A stretch of 56,958 nucleotides of DNA from a virus. Position numbers and translations under genes: made by a program. The stretch is from the IMG/VR virus record IMGVR_UViG_3300042563_002495, positions 1 through 56,958 of that record; one strand, given 5' to 3'. The notes below the pieces were generated by a model that was not told the origin of the DNA, did no database searches, and was given only the letters and a program-made list of their open reading frames with translations. Shown here piece after piece: positions 38,157 through 45,401 of the stretch (within the stretch, counting starts at the first letter, position 1; each line of letters opens with the position of its first letter).

Positions 38157-38611
38157 ACGCAACTAACCCTATTGAAACACTCGCTGGTGCTATGGCACAT
38201 GCCGCATATGAGGCATTTCCTGAATACAAGTATCAGGACCGTAATTGGGCCAAGCATGATGCATGGCGGTCTACACTAACCCGTGAAGAAATGAAAACTG
38301 CAATTGCACCTGCTGATTGTTATGTTGAAAAGTCTCGCAAACATTCATTGTATGACCTAACCGTATATTCTATGTTTGTACAAACTTGGTCTAGCACCGC
38401 ATTAGGTTTTGGTGGCGTTGGTGGTCAAGCCATTACATCTGCATATGTTTGTGTGATTGAATCGGACCTCTTGGCGCAGTTTGCTGTATATTTTGGCGGC
38501 CGCTTGGCATATGTGATTAAGCGTCCCAATGAAAACTTCTTTGAAGGTATTACAAACCATAAAATGGTTGATGCCAAACTTGGACCGTCCACATATGAAC
38601 GAACAGTTTAA
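38153..38611 (+). CDS. Conserved phage hypothetical protein
   Basis: 152 residues. TWSSTALGFGGVGGQAITSA followed by VVIESD-type strand (YVCVIESDLLAQFAVYFGG) suggests a beta-rich domain known from phages but without function. Overlaps the next gene by 17 nt. Confidence 0.55.
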   Translation: MNATNPIETLAGAMAHAAYEAFPEYKYQDRNWAKHDAWRSTLTREEMKTAIAPADCYVEKSRKHSLYDLTVYSMFVQTWSSTALGFGGVGGQAITSAYVCVIESDLLAQFAVYFGGRLAYVIKRPNENFFEGITNHKMVDAKLGPSTYERTV

Positions 38612-38735
38612 AGAATTGTCAGACAGAATCACCGATTACCTATTCTCGGGTGGTCTATTTAATCCCGAACTTGCTAATCATTTTGCTGTGCGAGATTTAT
38701 TGATTGAAATTAGGAAAACACTAAACGATGCCTAA
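38595..38735 (+). CDS. 46-residue hypothetical protein
   Basis: From ATG 38595 inside the end of the previous gene; an upstream in-frame start (38529) looks less likely. NEQFKELSDRITDYLFSGGL and DLLIEIRKTLND, a short helical protein. Overlaps the kinase gene by 8 nt. Confidence 0.45.
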   Translation: MNEQFKELSDRITDYLFSGGLFNPELANHFAVRDLLIEIRKTLNDA

Positions 38736-39192
38736 ACTATACATGCTGGTCGGTGTACCAGGTTCTGGAAAGTCCACTTGGGTGAAGAACCAAGAATTTT
38801 GGATGAAAGATTGTGCATACATTTCCACCGACAAGTATGTGGAAGAATGGGCTGAAAGTGTTGGTAAAACCTATACCGAAGTGTTTGAAGAATACATGCC
38901 CGTTGCTGTTGCAAGGATGGCAGGTGCCGTGAATGCCGCACGTGATGCAGGTAAGGACATTATCTGGGACCAAACATCCACTACAATTTTCACAAGGGCG
39001 AAGAAATTCCGAATGCTTCCGGAATATTATGCGATTGCTGTGGTTTTTCGGATCCCAGAACCCGAAGAACTTCAGAAAAGGCTTGCCAGCCGACCTGGAA
39101 AGGTGATACCATTGGAGGTGTTGGATGATATGATTGCAAAATGGCAAGAACCAACTGAAGAAGAAGGCTTTAACGAAATTTGGAGAACATGA
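38728..39192 (+). CDS. P-loop kinase, T4 polynucleotide-kinase-like N-terminal domain
   Basis: 154 residues. GVPGSGKS at 9-16 is Walker A; ISTDKYVEEWA carries the acceptor-site Asp, IIWDQTSTT the second Asp, and VVFRIPEPEELQKRL the lid region. The fold is that of the 5'-kinase domain of T4 Pnk (without phosphatase) or a small-molecule kinase. Possible RNA-repair role with a ligase; a ligase-like protein is at 2762. Confidence 0.7.
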   Translation: MPKLYMLVGVPGSGKSTWVKNQEFWMKDCAYISTDKYVEEWAESVGKTYTEVFEEYMPVAVARMAGAVNAARDAGKDIIWDQTSTTIFTRAKKFRMLPEYYAIAVVFRIPEPEELQKRLASRPGKVIPLEVLDDMIAKWQEPTEEEGFNEIWRT

Positions 39193-39386
39193 TGACAGAA
39201 AAACTTGAAATTGATTATGAAACGGCTGACCGTATTGCTTTGTTGGCACTCAAAGACCACAGAAAATACGTTAAAAAAGAATTGAAAGCACACAAGAAAG
39301 GTGCATGGATGCATCCAGAAGATGTGGTGTACAATACACAATTGCTTGAAGCACTTGATGTTGTTATTCATTATTATGGTGGTTAA
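39192..39386 (+). CDS. Hypothetical protein
   Basis: 64 residues from ATG 39192 (GGAG 6 nt upstream). EIDYETADRIALLALKDHRK and YNTQLLEALDVVIHYYGG: helical, common phage small protein by impression (pattern DxITxxxLxxHxxYLxxELxxxxxGxWxHPxD). Function unknown. Confidence 0.55.
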   Translation: MTEKLEIDYETADRIALLALKDHRKYVKKELKAHKKGAWMHPEDVVYNTQLLEALDVVIHYYGG

Positions 39387-39589
39387 TGATGGCTAAGAAT
39401 AAGAACATTATTTTAAACCACGAACAGATTGAAAAGCTGTATGAGATTGCACAACACTTTAAAGACATTAAACACTTTGAGGTTGAAGTTGACCATTCAT
39501 CTGGCATTGGTGCAAATGTTCGAGTGAAGTTTGATTTGTTTGATAATAAAGATACAACTATTGATATCACTGATGTGAAGGATTGGTAA
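39386..39589 (+). CDS. Hypothetical protein
   Basis: 67 residues. NIILNHEQIEKLYEIAQHFK, then FEVEVDHSSGIGANVRVKFD and an ITDVKDW end, a small alpha/beta protein like several phage proteins ending in ITDxxxW. Overlaps by 1 nt with both neighbours. Confidence 0.55.
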   Translation: MMAKNKNIILNHEQIEKLYEIAQHFKDIKHFEVEVDHSSGIGANVRVKFDLFDNKDTTIDITDVKDW

Positions 39590-40011
39590 TGAGACAAGAA
39601 CTGGATAAAAAGCTATGCAAGGATTATCCAAAGATTTTTGCTAATCGTAATGGTGACATGACCACAACTGCAATGTGTTGGGGTTTCGATTGTTCTGATG
39701 GTTGGTACCCATTAATTAATTTGCTATGTAGTGAGATTCAATGGCACATTGATAAGAATGCAAAAGAAGGAACTGAACAATTTGTTGCATCACAAGTAAA
39801 AGAAAAGTTTGGTTCTCTACGATTCTATGGTGATGGTGGTGATAAAACAATTCACAACTTCATTTGGTTTGCTGAATCTATGTCAACCATTACATGTGAA
39901 ACATGTGGTGCTCCAGGTAAACGCCGTGGTCGTGGATGGATTTACACTGCATGTGATGCACACACCAAAGAACTGGATTTAATTGATGACCCTGAAGGCG
40001 AGGAAGAATGA
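39589..40011 (+). CDS. Zinc-finger phage protein
   Basis: 140 residues from ATG 39589. WGFDCSDGWYPLINLLCSEI and QVKEKFGSLRFYGDGGD, then a C-terminal CETCGAPGKRRG with CDAH (C-x2-C ... C-x2-H), a zinc site. I recall this architecture in many phages; function unknown, possibly nucleic acid binding. Confidence 0.65.
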   Translation: MRQELDKKLCKDYPKIFANRNGDMTTTAMCWGFDCSDGWYPLINLLCSEIQWHIDKNAKEGTEQFVASQVKEKFGSLRFYGDGGDKTIHNFIWFAESMSTITCETCGAPGKRRGRGWIYTACDAHTKELDLIDDPEGEEE

Positions 40012-40208
40012 AAGAGCCAATCGTAAAATCTGATATCAATCGTTATCTGTACGCCATGATAGGTTCAACACAATTGGTCGATGGATGGTGGGATTCGGAG
40101 AATAAAGCATTTGATGGTAAAACACCGAATGAGGTGTACCAAACTGGTGCGGAAGGACGGCTGAGTGTTTACCAATACGTCCTTGGCTGTTCCGATGGCT
40201 ATTGGTGA
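40008..40208 (+). CDS. Small protein resembling the MbcA/ParS/Xre antitoxin C-terminal domain
   Basis: 66 residues. WWDSENKAFDGKTPNEVYQT and a C-terminal GRLSVYQYVLGCSDGYW resemble the short toxin-binding domain of Xre/MbcA/ParS antitoxins (W.NxPNxxLxGxxPxE). No RES-type toxin is adjacent. Last gene of the operon, directly before a terminator. Confidence 0.45.
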   Translation: MKEPIVKSDINRYLYAMIGSTQLVDGWWDSENKAFDGKTPNEVYQTGAEGRLSVYQYVLGCSDGYW

Positions 40209-40210
40209 AG

Positions 40211-40228
40211 TGTTGTAAAAAAACAACA
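40211..40228. repeat. A-tract inverted repeat TGTTGT-A6-ACAACA
   Basis: Perfect 6-bp arms around A6, right after a gene and before a terminator-promoter composite. Related elements are at 23337 and 44960. Confidence 0.6.
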
Positions 40229-40231
40229 AAG

Positions 40232-40258
40232 GGCAATCTTTATGGTTGCCTTTTTTTT
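40232..40258 (+). terminator. Terminator whose 3' arm is a -35 box
   Basis: GGCAATC (40232-40238), 5-nt loop, GGTTGCC (40244-40250), T8 tail. TTGCCT in the 3' arm is also the -35 box of the promoter at 40246. Confidence 0.85.
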
Positions 40259-40273
40259 GGTTTCTGGTATAAT
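40246..40273 (+). promoter_or_regulatory. TTGCCT-N16-TATAAT promoter in terminator tail
   Basis: The -35 box is the terminator's 3' arm and the spacer includes its T tract. Extended -10 (CTGGTATAAT). Drives 40303. Confidence 0.75.
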
Positions 40274-40302
40274 AGAGTCTTATTCAATGTGAAAGGCATG
40301 TA

Positions 40303-40554
40303 ATGCGTACAAAACAACTGATTTGGGGTCTGAATAACACTCAGAAGTTCCGTGCTATCGTGAACGGTGTTGGCTTCATTATGAAGGTGAAAGACCTTGA
40401 AGATAAGTTTGTGTTTACCACACAAAGGGTTGCAGTATGGAATGCATTGGCAACCTGTGCAAGAGAAAATGTTAGTGGTTTTGGTACCACATACACCTAT
40501 TATGATGAAAAGATGGTGGCCACTAAGGTGGATATACAGGTTAACCTTCTCTGA
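40303..40554 (+). CDS. Hypothetical protein
   Basis: 83 residues, AAAGGC upstream. LIWGLNNTQKFRAIVNGVGF, FTTQRVAVWNALATCARENV, helical/beta mixed. First gene after a promoter. Function unknown. Confidence 0.55.
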   Translation: MRTKQLIWGLNNTQKFRAIVNGVGFIMKVKDLEDKFVFTTQRVAVWNALATCARENVSGFGTTYTYYDEKMVATKVDIQVNLL

Positions 40555-40604
40555 AGGATGGACATACCTACTTATGCAACAAACAAGAATGGAAAGAGGT
40601 GAAT

Positions 40605-40685
40605 ATGGATATAAACTGGTACATGATTGTTGTTTCTATGCAACATATCTACCAAAAAATGGTTGCCATGTGGCAGAAACTGTGA
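40605..40685 (+). CDS. Possible 26-residue peptide
   Basis: ATG 40605 with AGAGGTG upstream, TGA at 40683. MDINWYMIVVSMQHIYQKMV; mildly hydrophobic. Its 3' end coincides with the promoter at 40663. Could be noncoding. Confidence 0.3.
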   Translation: MDINWYMIVVSMQHIYQKMVAMWQKL

Positions 40686-40691
40686 TATAAT
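40663..40691 (+). promoter_or_regulatory. TTGCCA-family promoter of the CobS-like gene
   Basis: TTGCCA, 17-nt spacer, TATAAT. A TGCCA/TGGCA mini-hairpin overlaps the -35 box. Confidence 0.75.
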
Positions 40692-40717
40692 AGAAACACC
40701 TTGTTATGGAGAACTTT

Positions 40718-41878
40718 ATGAATCGTAATGCAAAAGCATTCGTCCAAGCCGCTACTGAGATTTTCGGTGAGAATGCAATTTTGAGTCGTGACCAAATTCA
40801 ACACGTTGTTGATGAACGGTCTGTTCCTTATCCCTTCTGGTTTGTCACTCGCCAAGAGTTTCGTTCCGGTCGTGGTCAATACCTTCTTCCTGATGCACCA
40901 AACGCTGTGCGTCATGCCGTAACTGCAATGGTTACGGAAGAACCTGCCGTTGTCGAATTGACACAAACTGCCACTGTCCATGTTCTCCGTCAAAAGAAAC
41001 TTGAAGACCATGCAGATACTTCTATCCCTGAAAAATACCAAGGCTATGTTCCTTTTGGTTTCTACAAAGACCTGACCTCGATTGTGCTATCACAGGAATT
41101 CTTCCCCGTGTTCATTACTGGTATGTCAGGCAATGGCAAAACCCTGATGGTTGAACAAGTGTGTGCCACACTCAAACGTGAATGCATCCGTGTGAACATC
41201 TCCGTTGAGACTGATGAATCTGACCTGATTGGTGGTCCTACACTGATTGACGGTAACGTGGTGTACCGTGATGGTCCTGTGATGACAGCCATGAAACGTG
41301 GTGCAATTCTCTTGATTGACGAAGTTGACCGTGGTTCTAACAAACTCATGTGCCTCCAAGGTATTCTGGAAGGCAAGCCATACTTCAACAAAAAGTCTGG
41401 TGAATACATCTATCCAAAACGTGGCTTCAACGTTGTTGCTACTGCAAACACCAAAGGCCGTGGCTCTGAAGAAGGTCGTTACCTCTCACAGATTCTTGAT
41501 GATGCGTTCCTTGAGCGTTTCAACATCACCGTTGAACAGGAATATCCAGAGTCCAAAGTTGAACTCAAGATTCTCAAACCATTGTTGAATGATGATGAGT
41601 TTGCGGAAAATCTTGTAAAGTGGGCTGATGTGATTCGTAAGACATTTGCCGAAGGTGGTGTCGATGAGATTGTCTCCACTCGCCGTTTGGTCCACATTGC
41701 AAAGACTTATTCAATCTTCAAAGACCGTTCGAAGGCAATTCAACTCTGTGTGAATCGTTTTGACCAAGAAACCAAGGATTCGTTCCTTGACCTGTATTCG
41801 AAAGTTGATATCAAAGTGGCGGAGGCAAACACCGCACCTGTGATGCCGACCTCACCTGATGATGAAGTACCATTCTAA
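40718..41878 (+). CDS. CobS/MoxR-like AAA+ ATPase
   Basis: 386 residues from ATG 40718 (Shine-Dalgarno GGAG). Walker A GMSGNGKT at 135-142, Walker B LLIDEVD at 198-204, then VVATANTKGRG and a sensor/arginine-finger region (DDAFLERFNI). IGGPTLIDGNVVYRDGPVMT is the CobS/MoxR-specific block. N-terminal ~90 residues form a separate domain. Partner is presumably the CobT-like protein at 24415. Typical CobS is ~330 aa. Confidence 0.8.
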   Translation: MNRNAKAFVQAATEIFGENAILSRDQIQHVVDERSVPYPFWFVTRQEFRSGRGQYLLPDAPNAVRHAVTAMVTEEPAVVELTQTATVHVLRQKKLEDHADTSIPEKYQGYVPFGFYKDLTSIVLSQEFFPVFITGMSGNGKTLMVEQVCATLKRECIRVNISVETDESDLIGGPTLIDGNVVYRDGPVMTAMKRGAILLIDEVDRGSNKLMCLQGILEGKPYFNKKSGEYIYPKRGFNVVATANTKGRGSEEGRYLSQILDDAFLERFNITVEQEYPESKVELKILKPLLNDDEFAENLVKWADVIRKTFAEGGVDEIVSTRRLVHIAKTYSIFKDRSKAIQLCVNRFDQETKDSFLDLYSKVDIKVAEANTAPVMPTSPDDEVPF

Positions 41879-41894
41879 ACTGTGGTATTTTAAC

Positions 41895-41928
41895 AACAGA
41901 GTGGTTGCCACCAGACTGCCACTCTGTT
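41895..41928. repeat. 10-bp inverted repeat around a -35 box
   Basis: AACAGAGTGG (41895-41904) and CCACTCTGTT (41919-41928) enclose the TTGCCA of the promoter at 41905. Confidence 0.8.
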
Positions 41929-41933
41929 ACAAT
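41905..41933 (+). promoter_or_regulatory. TTGCCA-family promoter inside an inverted repeat
   Basis: TTGCCA, 17-nt spacer, TACAAT. The -35 box is in the loop and the -10 begins at the end of the right arm. Confidence 0.7.
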
Positions 41934-41967
41934 TGAATCTGGTAAACTTTTTCTCAAAGGATATATT

Positions 41968-42324
41968 ATGCGTACTACCACTAAAATCAACCGTCACGAA
42001 AAAATTGCTTGTGTTATGCTCTCTGGCAAGCCTGTCTCTCCCGCAGAGATTGAGGCTTGCTTCAAGGGCAGTGACCAAGAAGGTGTTCTCTATCGCCTCT
42101 CCACTAACATTTACAACATCCGCAAAGATGGTGGAATTGTCCGTGTTTACAAAGATGGTCGGAAAGTGACTGCATACCAACTGGTGAACTTTCAAGAGTT
42201 TTCTCCTGAAGGTCGTTACATCGGTAAGGTTCAACCCGTTCAACCTGTTGCACCTGTGGCACCAGTCAAACGTGAAAAGCAAAAACCTACTGAAACCAAC
42301 GATGTTGCACAAGAGACTGTATAA
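41968..42324 (+). CDS. Putative winged-helix DNA-binding protein
   Basis: 118 residues from ATG 41968 (Shine-Dalgarno AAAGGA). KINRHEKIACVMLSGKPVSP, EIEACFKGSDQEGVLYRLST, NIRKDGGIVRVYKDGRKVTA: helix-helix-wing order of a winged helix, followed by a Pro/Gln/Val-rich tail. Could regulate phage promoters. Overlaps the next gene by 1 nt. Confidence 0.55.
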   Translation: MRTTTKINRHEKIACVMLSGKPVSPAEIEACFKGSDQEGVLYRLSTNIYNIRKDGGIVRVYKDGRKVTAYQLVNFQEFSPEGRYIGKVQPVQPVAPVAPVKREKQKPTETNDVAQETV

Positions 42325-42653
42325 TGGCAATCAATACTCCTAATTGGGGTATTGACCCATATACCGATATCAATTTCACATATAAAGATGTTCCAATCGG
42401 CGGTAAGTTGGTGACAGGTACAATTCGTGTGCCTGAACATAAAATGGTAGATGTTCGTTCCGACCACGAATTGAAACAATATCTGAGGTCATCAATGGCT
42501 CAACAAATGGGTGAATACATGATTTCAAATGGTCTTGTTGAATTCACACAAATGCGTGATAACATAACATTTGATACCATTGTAAAGGCTCGTTGTTACC
42601 TTGCACCACATGACCAAGTTAAAATATTGAGGATGCATTATGCCGGAACTTAA
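42324..42653 (+). CDS. Hypothetical protein
   Basis: 109 residues. NWGIDPYTDINFTYKDVPIG and DHELKQYLRSSMAQQMGEYM; conserved-looking small protein without recognisable family. Overlaps the next gene by 14 nt. Confidence 0.5.
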   Translation: MAINTPNWGIDPYTDINFTYKDVPIGGKLVTGTIRVPEHKMVDVRSDHELKQYLRSSMAQQMGEYMISNGLVEFTQMRDNITFDTIVKARCYLAPHDQVKILRMHYAGT

Positions 42654-43200
42654 AGACATTCAAATTGACCAAATACATGAGGTCAAAAAGCGTTTGTTTG
42701 CAACCTTGAATATAATGTTTGATGGAATTCCACGGGAATTGAGCGACTTTCTCCGTGATAAAGCAATTTTAACTGGCGGTGCAATTTCTTCACTCATGCA
42801 TTATGAAACACCTAAAGACTATGATTTGTATTTAAATGATGCAAATGATATAATGCACTTCAAACAATATATTCATGGTATGGATAAAAACTATATTCAA
42901 GATGCCGATGAAAAATATGTTGAAGTGCAGATTGAAGGTAAATTGGTGACTGCAAATGCCACCACATTTAAAAATGGCCTCCAAGTGATTACACTTGCTA
43001 CTGCTGATTCACGAAGCACATTTGATTTTGTGCATTGTATGCCGTGGTATAAAATTTCAAGCCACACACTTTACATTTCGAAGAAGCAATACAATGCAAT
43101 TCTCAACAAACATTTGATTAAGAATGAGCATGAGAATGCTTATGCACTTTCACATAAACGTGTTGAAAAATACACAGCCAAAGGATGGAAATTTCCATGA
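42640..43200 (+). CDS. Nucleotidyltransferase-fold phage protein
   Basis: 186 residues. ILTGGAISSLMHYETPKDYD is the GG...DxD-like signature of the pol-beta-type minimal nucleotidyltransferase fold, and STFDFVHCMPWYKI supplies a possible third acidic residue. A related protein is found in T4-type phages. No substrate known. Overlaps neighbours by 14 and 4 nt. Confidence 0.65.
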   Translation: MPELKDIQIDQIHEVKKRLFATLNIMFDGIPRELSDFLRDKAILTGGAISSLMHYETPKDYDLYLNDANDIMHFKQYIHGMDKNYIQDADEKYVEVQIEGKLVTANATTFKNGLQVITLATADSRSTFDFVHCMPWYKISSHTLYISKKQYNAILNKHLIKNEHENAYALSHKRVEKYTAKGWKFP

Positions 43201-43388
43201 AACTAAAATGTGGACTAAAAGACTATTCAGGTAAAATGCAATGGCACGATTGGTTCGCATGGTTTCCAGTTACTGTGGCAAACAATGACTGTCGATGGCT
43301 TGAAACTGTTGACAGGCGTGGTAACATAGAGTATACTATAGATGGTCGACCGTATTGGAACTTTGAATATAAAGCAAAAGGAATTTAA
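43197..43388 (+). CDS. Hypothetical protein
   Basis: 63 residues from ATG 43197, Trp-rich (MQWHDWFAWFPVTV, RPYWNFEYKAKGI), a small beta protein like those of other phages (pattern WxxWFAWxPV). Function unknown. A promoter lies within its 3' half. Confidence 0.55.
   Translation: MKLKCGLKDYSGKMQWHDWFAWFPVTVANNDCRWLETVDRRGNIEYTIDGRPYWNFEYKAKGI
43309..43337 (+). promoter_or_regulatory. Intragenic promoter TTGACA-N17-TATACT
   Basis: Lies inside 43197-43388 and would drive the 41-residue gene and the AAA gene. Confidence 0.55.
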
Positions 43389-43389
43389 A

Positions 43390-43515
43390 ATGGAATTTTT
43401 TCACTTCTATCTTGATGCATGGAAATTTTGTACAGACAATCACATTGATACAAACAATATTAAGCGTCAAGATTGGGCGACATGGGTGGTAGAAGTAGAT
43501 GCGCCGAAGGTTTAG
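43390..43515 (+). CDS. 41-residue hypothetical protein
   Basis: ATG 43390 (Shine-Dalgarno AAAGGAA), TAG at 43513. EFFHFYLDAWKFCTDNHIDT and a WATWVVEVD end. One nt after the previous stop. Function unknown. Confidence 0.5.
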   Translation: MEFFHFYLDAWKFCTDNHIDTNNIKRQDWATWVVEVDAPKV

Positions 43516-43726
43516 AACCATTAAAAGCAGGTCTGCTGTATCCAAGAGGATTGACAGATGGCTTGCTGAAATTGGAAGAGGTGAATCACGGAGTGGTTCC
43601 AGGAAAACTAGAAAAAAACATGTTATATGGGCTGGCATCAACAATATGTCTAAATTTAGAGCAAAAAGAATTGGTCACAAAACACCACCAAAAAGATTAC
43701 TGTGGTGGAAAAATGAAGGTATACAA

Positions 43727-44725
43727 ATGAATGATAATAACGGTGAAATTTTCTTAGGTGCAAATGATATTGCGGACCTGCTCATAAGCAAAATTTTAAA
43801 AGAGCGTTCTGAACGCCAACTTGAAACCTTTCAAACTAGGTTGAGCATGTATGCGACCAAAAAAGAATGGTTGGATTACATCGACACAATTCAGGATCTC
43901 CGCCGTTTTCAATATGAAAATGGAACCGGATATTTCTTTAATGATGATTCTTTGTCTTATTTGTTTTTCAACATTCATTCAACACATGTATCTGTTGAAC
44001 TGGTTGGTGATGATGAATTCGTCAAACAGTATGAAAAACAATTCGAAAAAGATTTTGAGTTTGTAACAAACCAAATCGAATGGATTTATGCCGCTGATGG
44101 TTCTTCTATTGAGATTCCACTCCGCCATGACCGTATGCCCGTTGAAGAAATGTACCCGTTTCTTGATGGTCAAACACTCGCCGAATTCTACGATAACTTC
44201 ATGCATTCGTCCGCATCTATTCTGTTGTTGATTGGACCACCAGGTACTGGTAAGACTACATTCATCCGTGGTCTACTACAACACTCTGAAGCATCTGCCA
44301 TTGTGTCTTATGATTCAAATGTGTTGGAAAAAGATTATGTGTTCGCCAACTTCATTGAAGGTGAAAAGAACGTTCTCGTTCTCGAAGATGCTGATATGTT
44401 CCTGAAAGCACGTGCTGAAGGTAACACAATGATGCACAAGTTTCTGAACGTTGGTGACGGTCTTGTGACTACACGAAACAAGAAACTAATCTTCTCCACT
44501 AACCTGCCATCTATTCGTGATATTGATCCTGCACTGATTCGTCCAGGTCGTTGCTATGACATTCTACACTTTGAAGAACTCACTCAAGTGCAAGCCGAAA
44601 AGTTGGCAACAAAAGTTGGAACTAAATTGAACCGTGAGCGTGAATCATGGTCCATTGCCGATGTGTTTTTTGAACAAAACACAAACACAAAGAAAACAAT
44701 TGAACGTAAAATGGGGTTTGTATGA
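43727..44725 (+). CDS. AAA+ ATPase
   Basis: 332 residues from ATG 43727 (GAAGGT 7 nt upstream). Walker A GPPGTGKT near 170, Walker B VLVLEDADMF, sensor IFSTNL and the arginine finger region RDIDPALIRPGRCYDI place it with ClpA/FtsH/BCS1-type AAA+ proteins. The same frame is open back to ATG 43499 and would add 76 basic residues, while a different frame (43473-43730) ends in an ATGA overlap with this start; I cannot decide what the 43499-43726 stretch encodes. Substrate unknown. Confidence 0.75.
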   Translation: MNDNNGEIFLGANDIADLLISKILKERSERQLETFQTRLSMYATKKEWLDYIDTIQDLRRFQYENGTGYFFNDDSLSYLFFNIHSTHVSVELVGDDEFVKQYEKQFEKDFEFVTNQIEWIYAADGSSIEIPLRHDRMPVEEMYPFLDGQTLAEFYDNFMHSSASILLLIGPPGTGKTTFIRGLLQHSEASAIVSYDSNVLEKDYVFANFIEGEKNVLVLEDADMFLKARAEGNTMMHKFLNVGDGLVTTRNKKLIFSTNLPSIRDIDPALIRPGRCYDILHFEELTQVQAEKLATKVGTKLNRERESWSIADVFFEQNTNTKKTIERKMGFV

Positions 44726-44922
44726 AGTATGAAATTTCTGACCAATATCAACAATATCAATATTTTCTCGATGTTGAAGATATTCGTGAACTAAAACATG
44801 TAACACTTTCGATTAAATATCAAGGTGCTAAGTTTCCTGATGCCATCCAGTCTAAGGTTGAGTTTTTCCTGAACCCTGGTGAATGGAATCGACTGGTCGA
44901 CACTCTGGCTAGCATTAAGTGA
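44722..44922 (+). CDS. Hypothetical protein
   Basis: 66 residues, ATGA overlap. YEISDQYQQYQYFLDVEDIR and KVEFFLNPGEWNRLVDTLAS, a small alpha/beta protein. Followed directly by a terminator. Confidence 0.55.
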   Translation: MKYEISDQYQQYQYFLDVEDIRELKHVTLSIKYQGAKFPDAIQSKVEFFLNPGEWNRLVDTLASIK

Positions 44923-44927
44923 CCTAG

Positions 44928-44958
44928 GCGCTCCAGGACGTTCCTGGTGCGTCTTTTT
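44928..44958 (+). terminator. Rho-independent terminator
   Basis: An 11-bp stem with one mismatch (44928-44938 and 44942-44952), 3-nt loop, then CTTTTT. Ends the CobS/AAA operon. Confidence 0.8.
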
Positions 44959-44959
44959 C

Positions 44960-44977
44960 TGTTGTTTTTTTGCAACA
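44960..44977. repeat. Inverted repeat TGTTG-T7G-CAACA
   Basis: Reverse-orientation relative of the A-tract repeats at 23337 and 40211, again between a terminator and an early promoter. Confidence 0.5.
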
Positions 44978-44992
44978 AACGTGAAATAACAC

Positions 44993-45021
44993 TTGCCATT
45001 TTGATGTGATTATGTTATAAT
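44993..45021 (+). promoter_or_regulatory. TTGCCA-family promoter of a candidate leaderless gene
   Basis: TTGCCA, 17-nt spacer, TATAAT; only 5 nt to the ATG at 45027. Confidence 0.75.
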
Positions 45022-45026
45022 ATATT

Positions 45027-45284
45027 ATGAACGCAAATTATTTTCGTATGTTAATCTCGGATGAGATTCGTGAAACACTTATGTGGGCAGGTCTCGCTGA
45101 GAATTTCCGTGATATCCGGACCAAAGAAGTTGATTCAAAAGGTAAAACCTTTTATCGCCTGAAAATGATTGAGGGTGAGATTTTGGTGTATTCACCGAAG
45201 GTCATCTATATCAATGGCCACAAAACCCATTCGGTACATGAGGCTAAACGGCACCTTCAATACAACTACATTGAAAAACTTTAG
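45027..45284 (+). CDS. Hypothetical protein, candidate leaderless gene
   Basis: 85 residues. ATG lies 5 nt after the -10 box, so no Shine-Dalgarno can exist on the mRNA. RMLISDEIRETLMWAGLAEN and RLKMIEGEILVYSPKVIYIN. Small alpha/beta protein of unknown role. Confidence 0.55.
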   Translation: MNANYFRMLISDEIRETLMWAGLAENFRDIRTKEVDSKGKTFYRLKMIEGEILVYSPKVIYINGHKTHSVHEAKRHLQYNYIEKL

Positions 45285-45308
45285 ACATGGCATTCTATGG
45301 AATCCATG

Positions 45309-45337
45309 TTGCACCGCATCATAGAAACCTATATAAT
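45309..45337 (+). promoter_or_regulatory. TTGCAC-N17-TATAAT promoter after a hairpin
   Basis: An ACATGG/CCATGT hairpin with ATTC/GAAT extension (45287-45310) abuts the -35 box. Drives the phasin-like gene at 45402. Confidence 0.7.
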
Positions 45338-45401
45338 CTAAGTAGTAATGCTAATATAGATTACTATTTTTATTAACCCTCGCTAAATTTAGGAGAAAAC
45401 A

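Noticed and set aside
40397-40690. 97-codon frame overlapping 40303-40554
   Set aside because: It shares most of its length with a better-supported gene, has no ribosome site and ends within a promoter.
24415-41878. A phage cobalamin pathway
   Set aside because: CobS- and CobT-like proteins are present, but no CobN or other B12 gene is visible, so this is not claimed as cobalt chelation.
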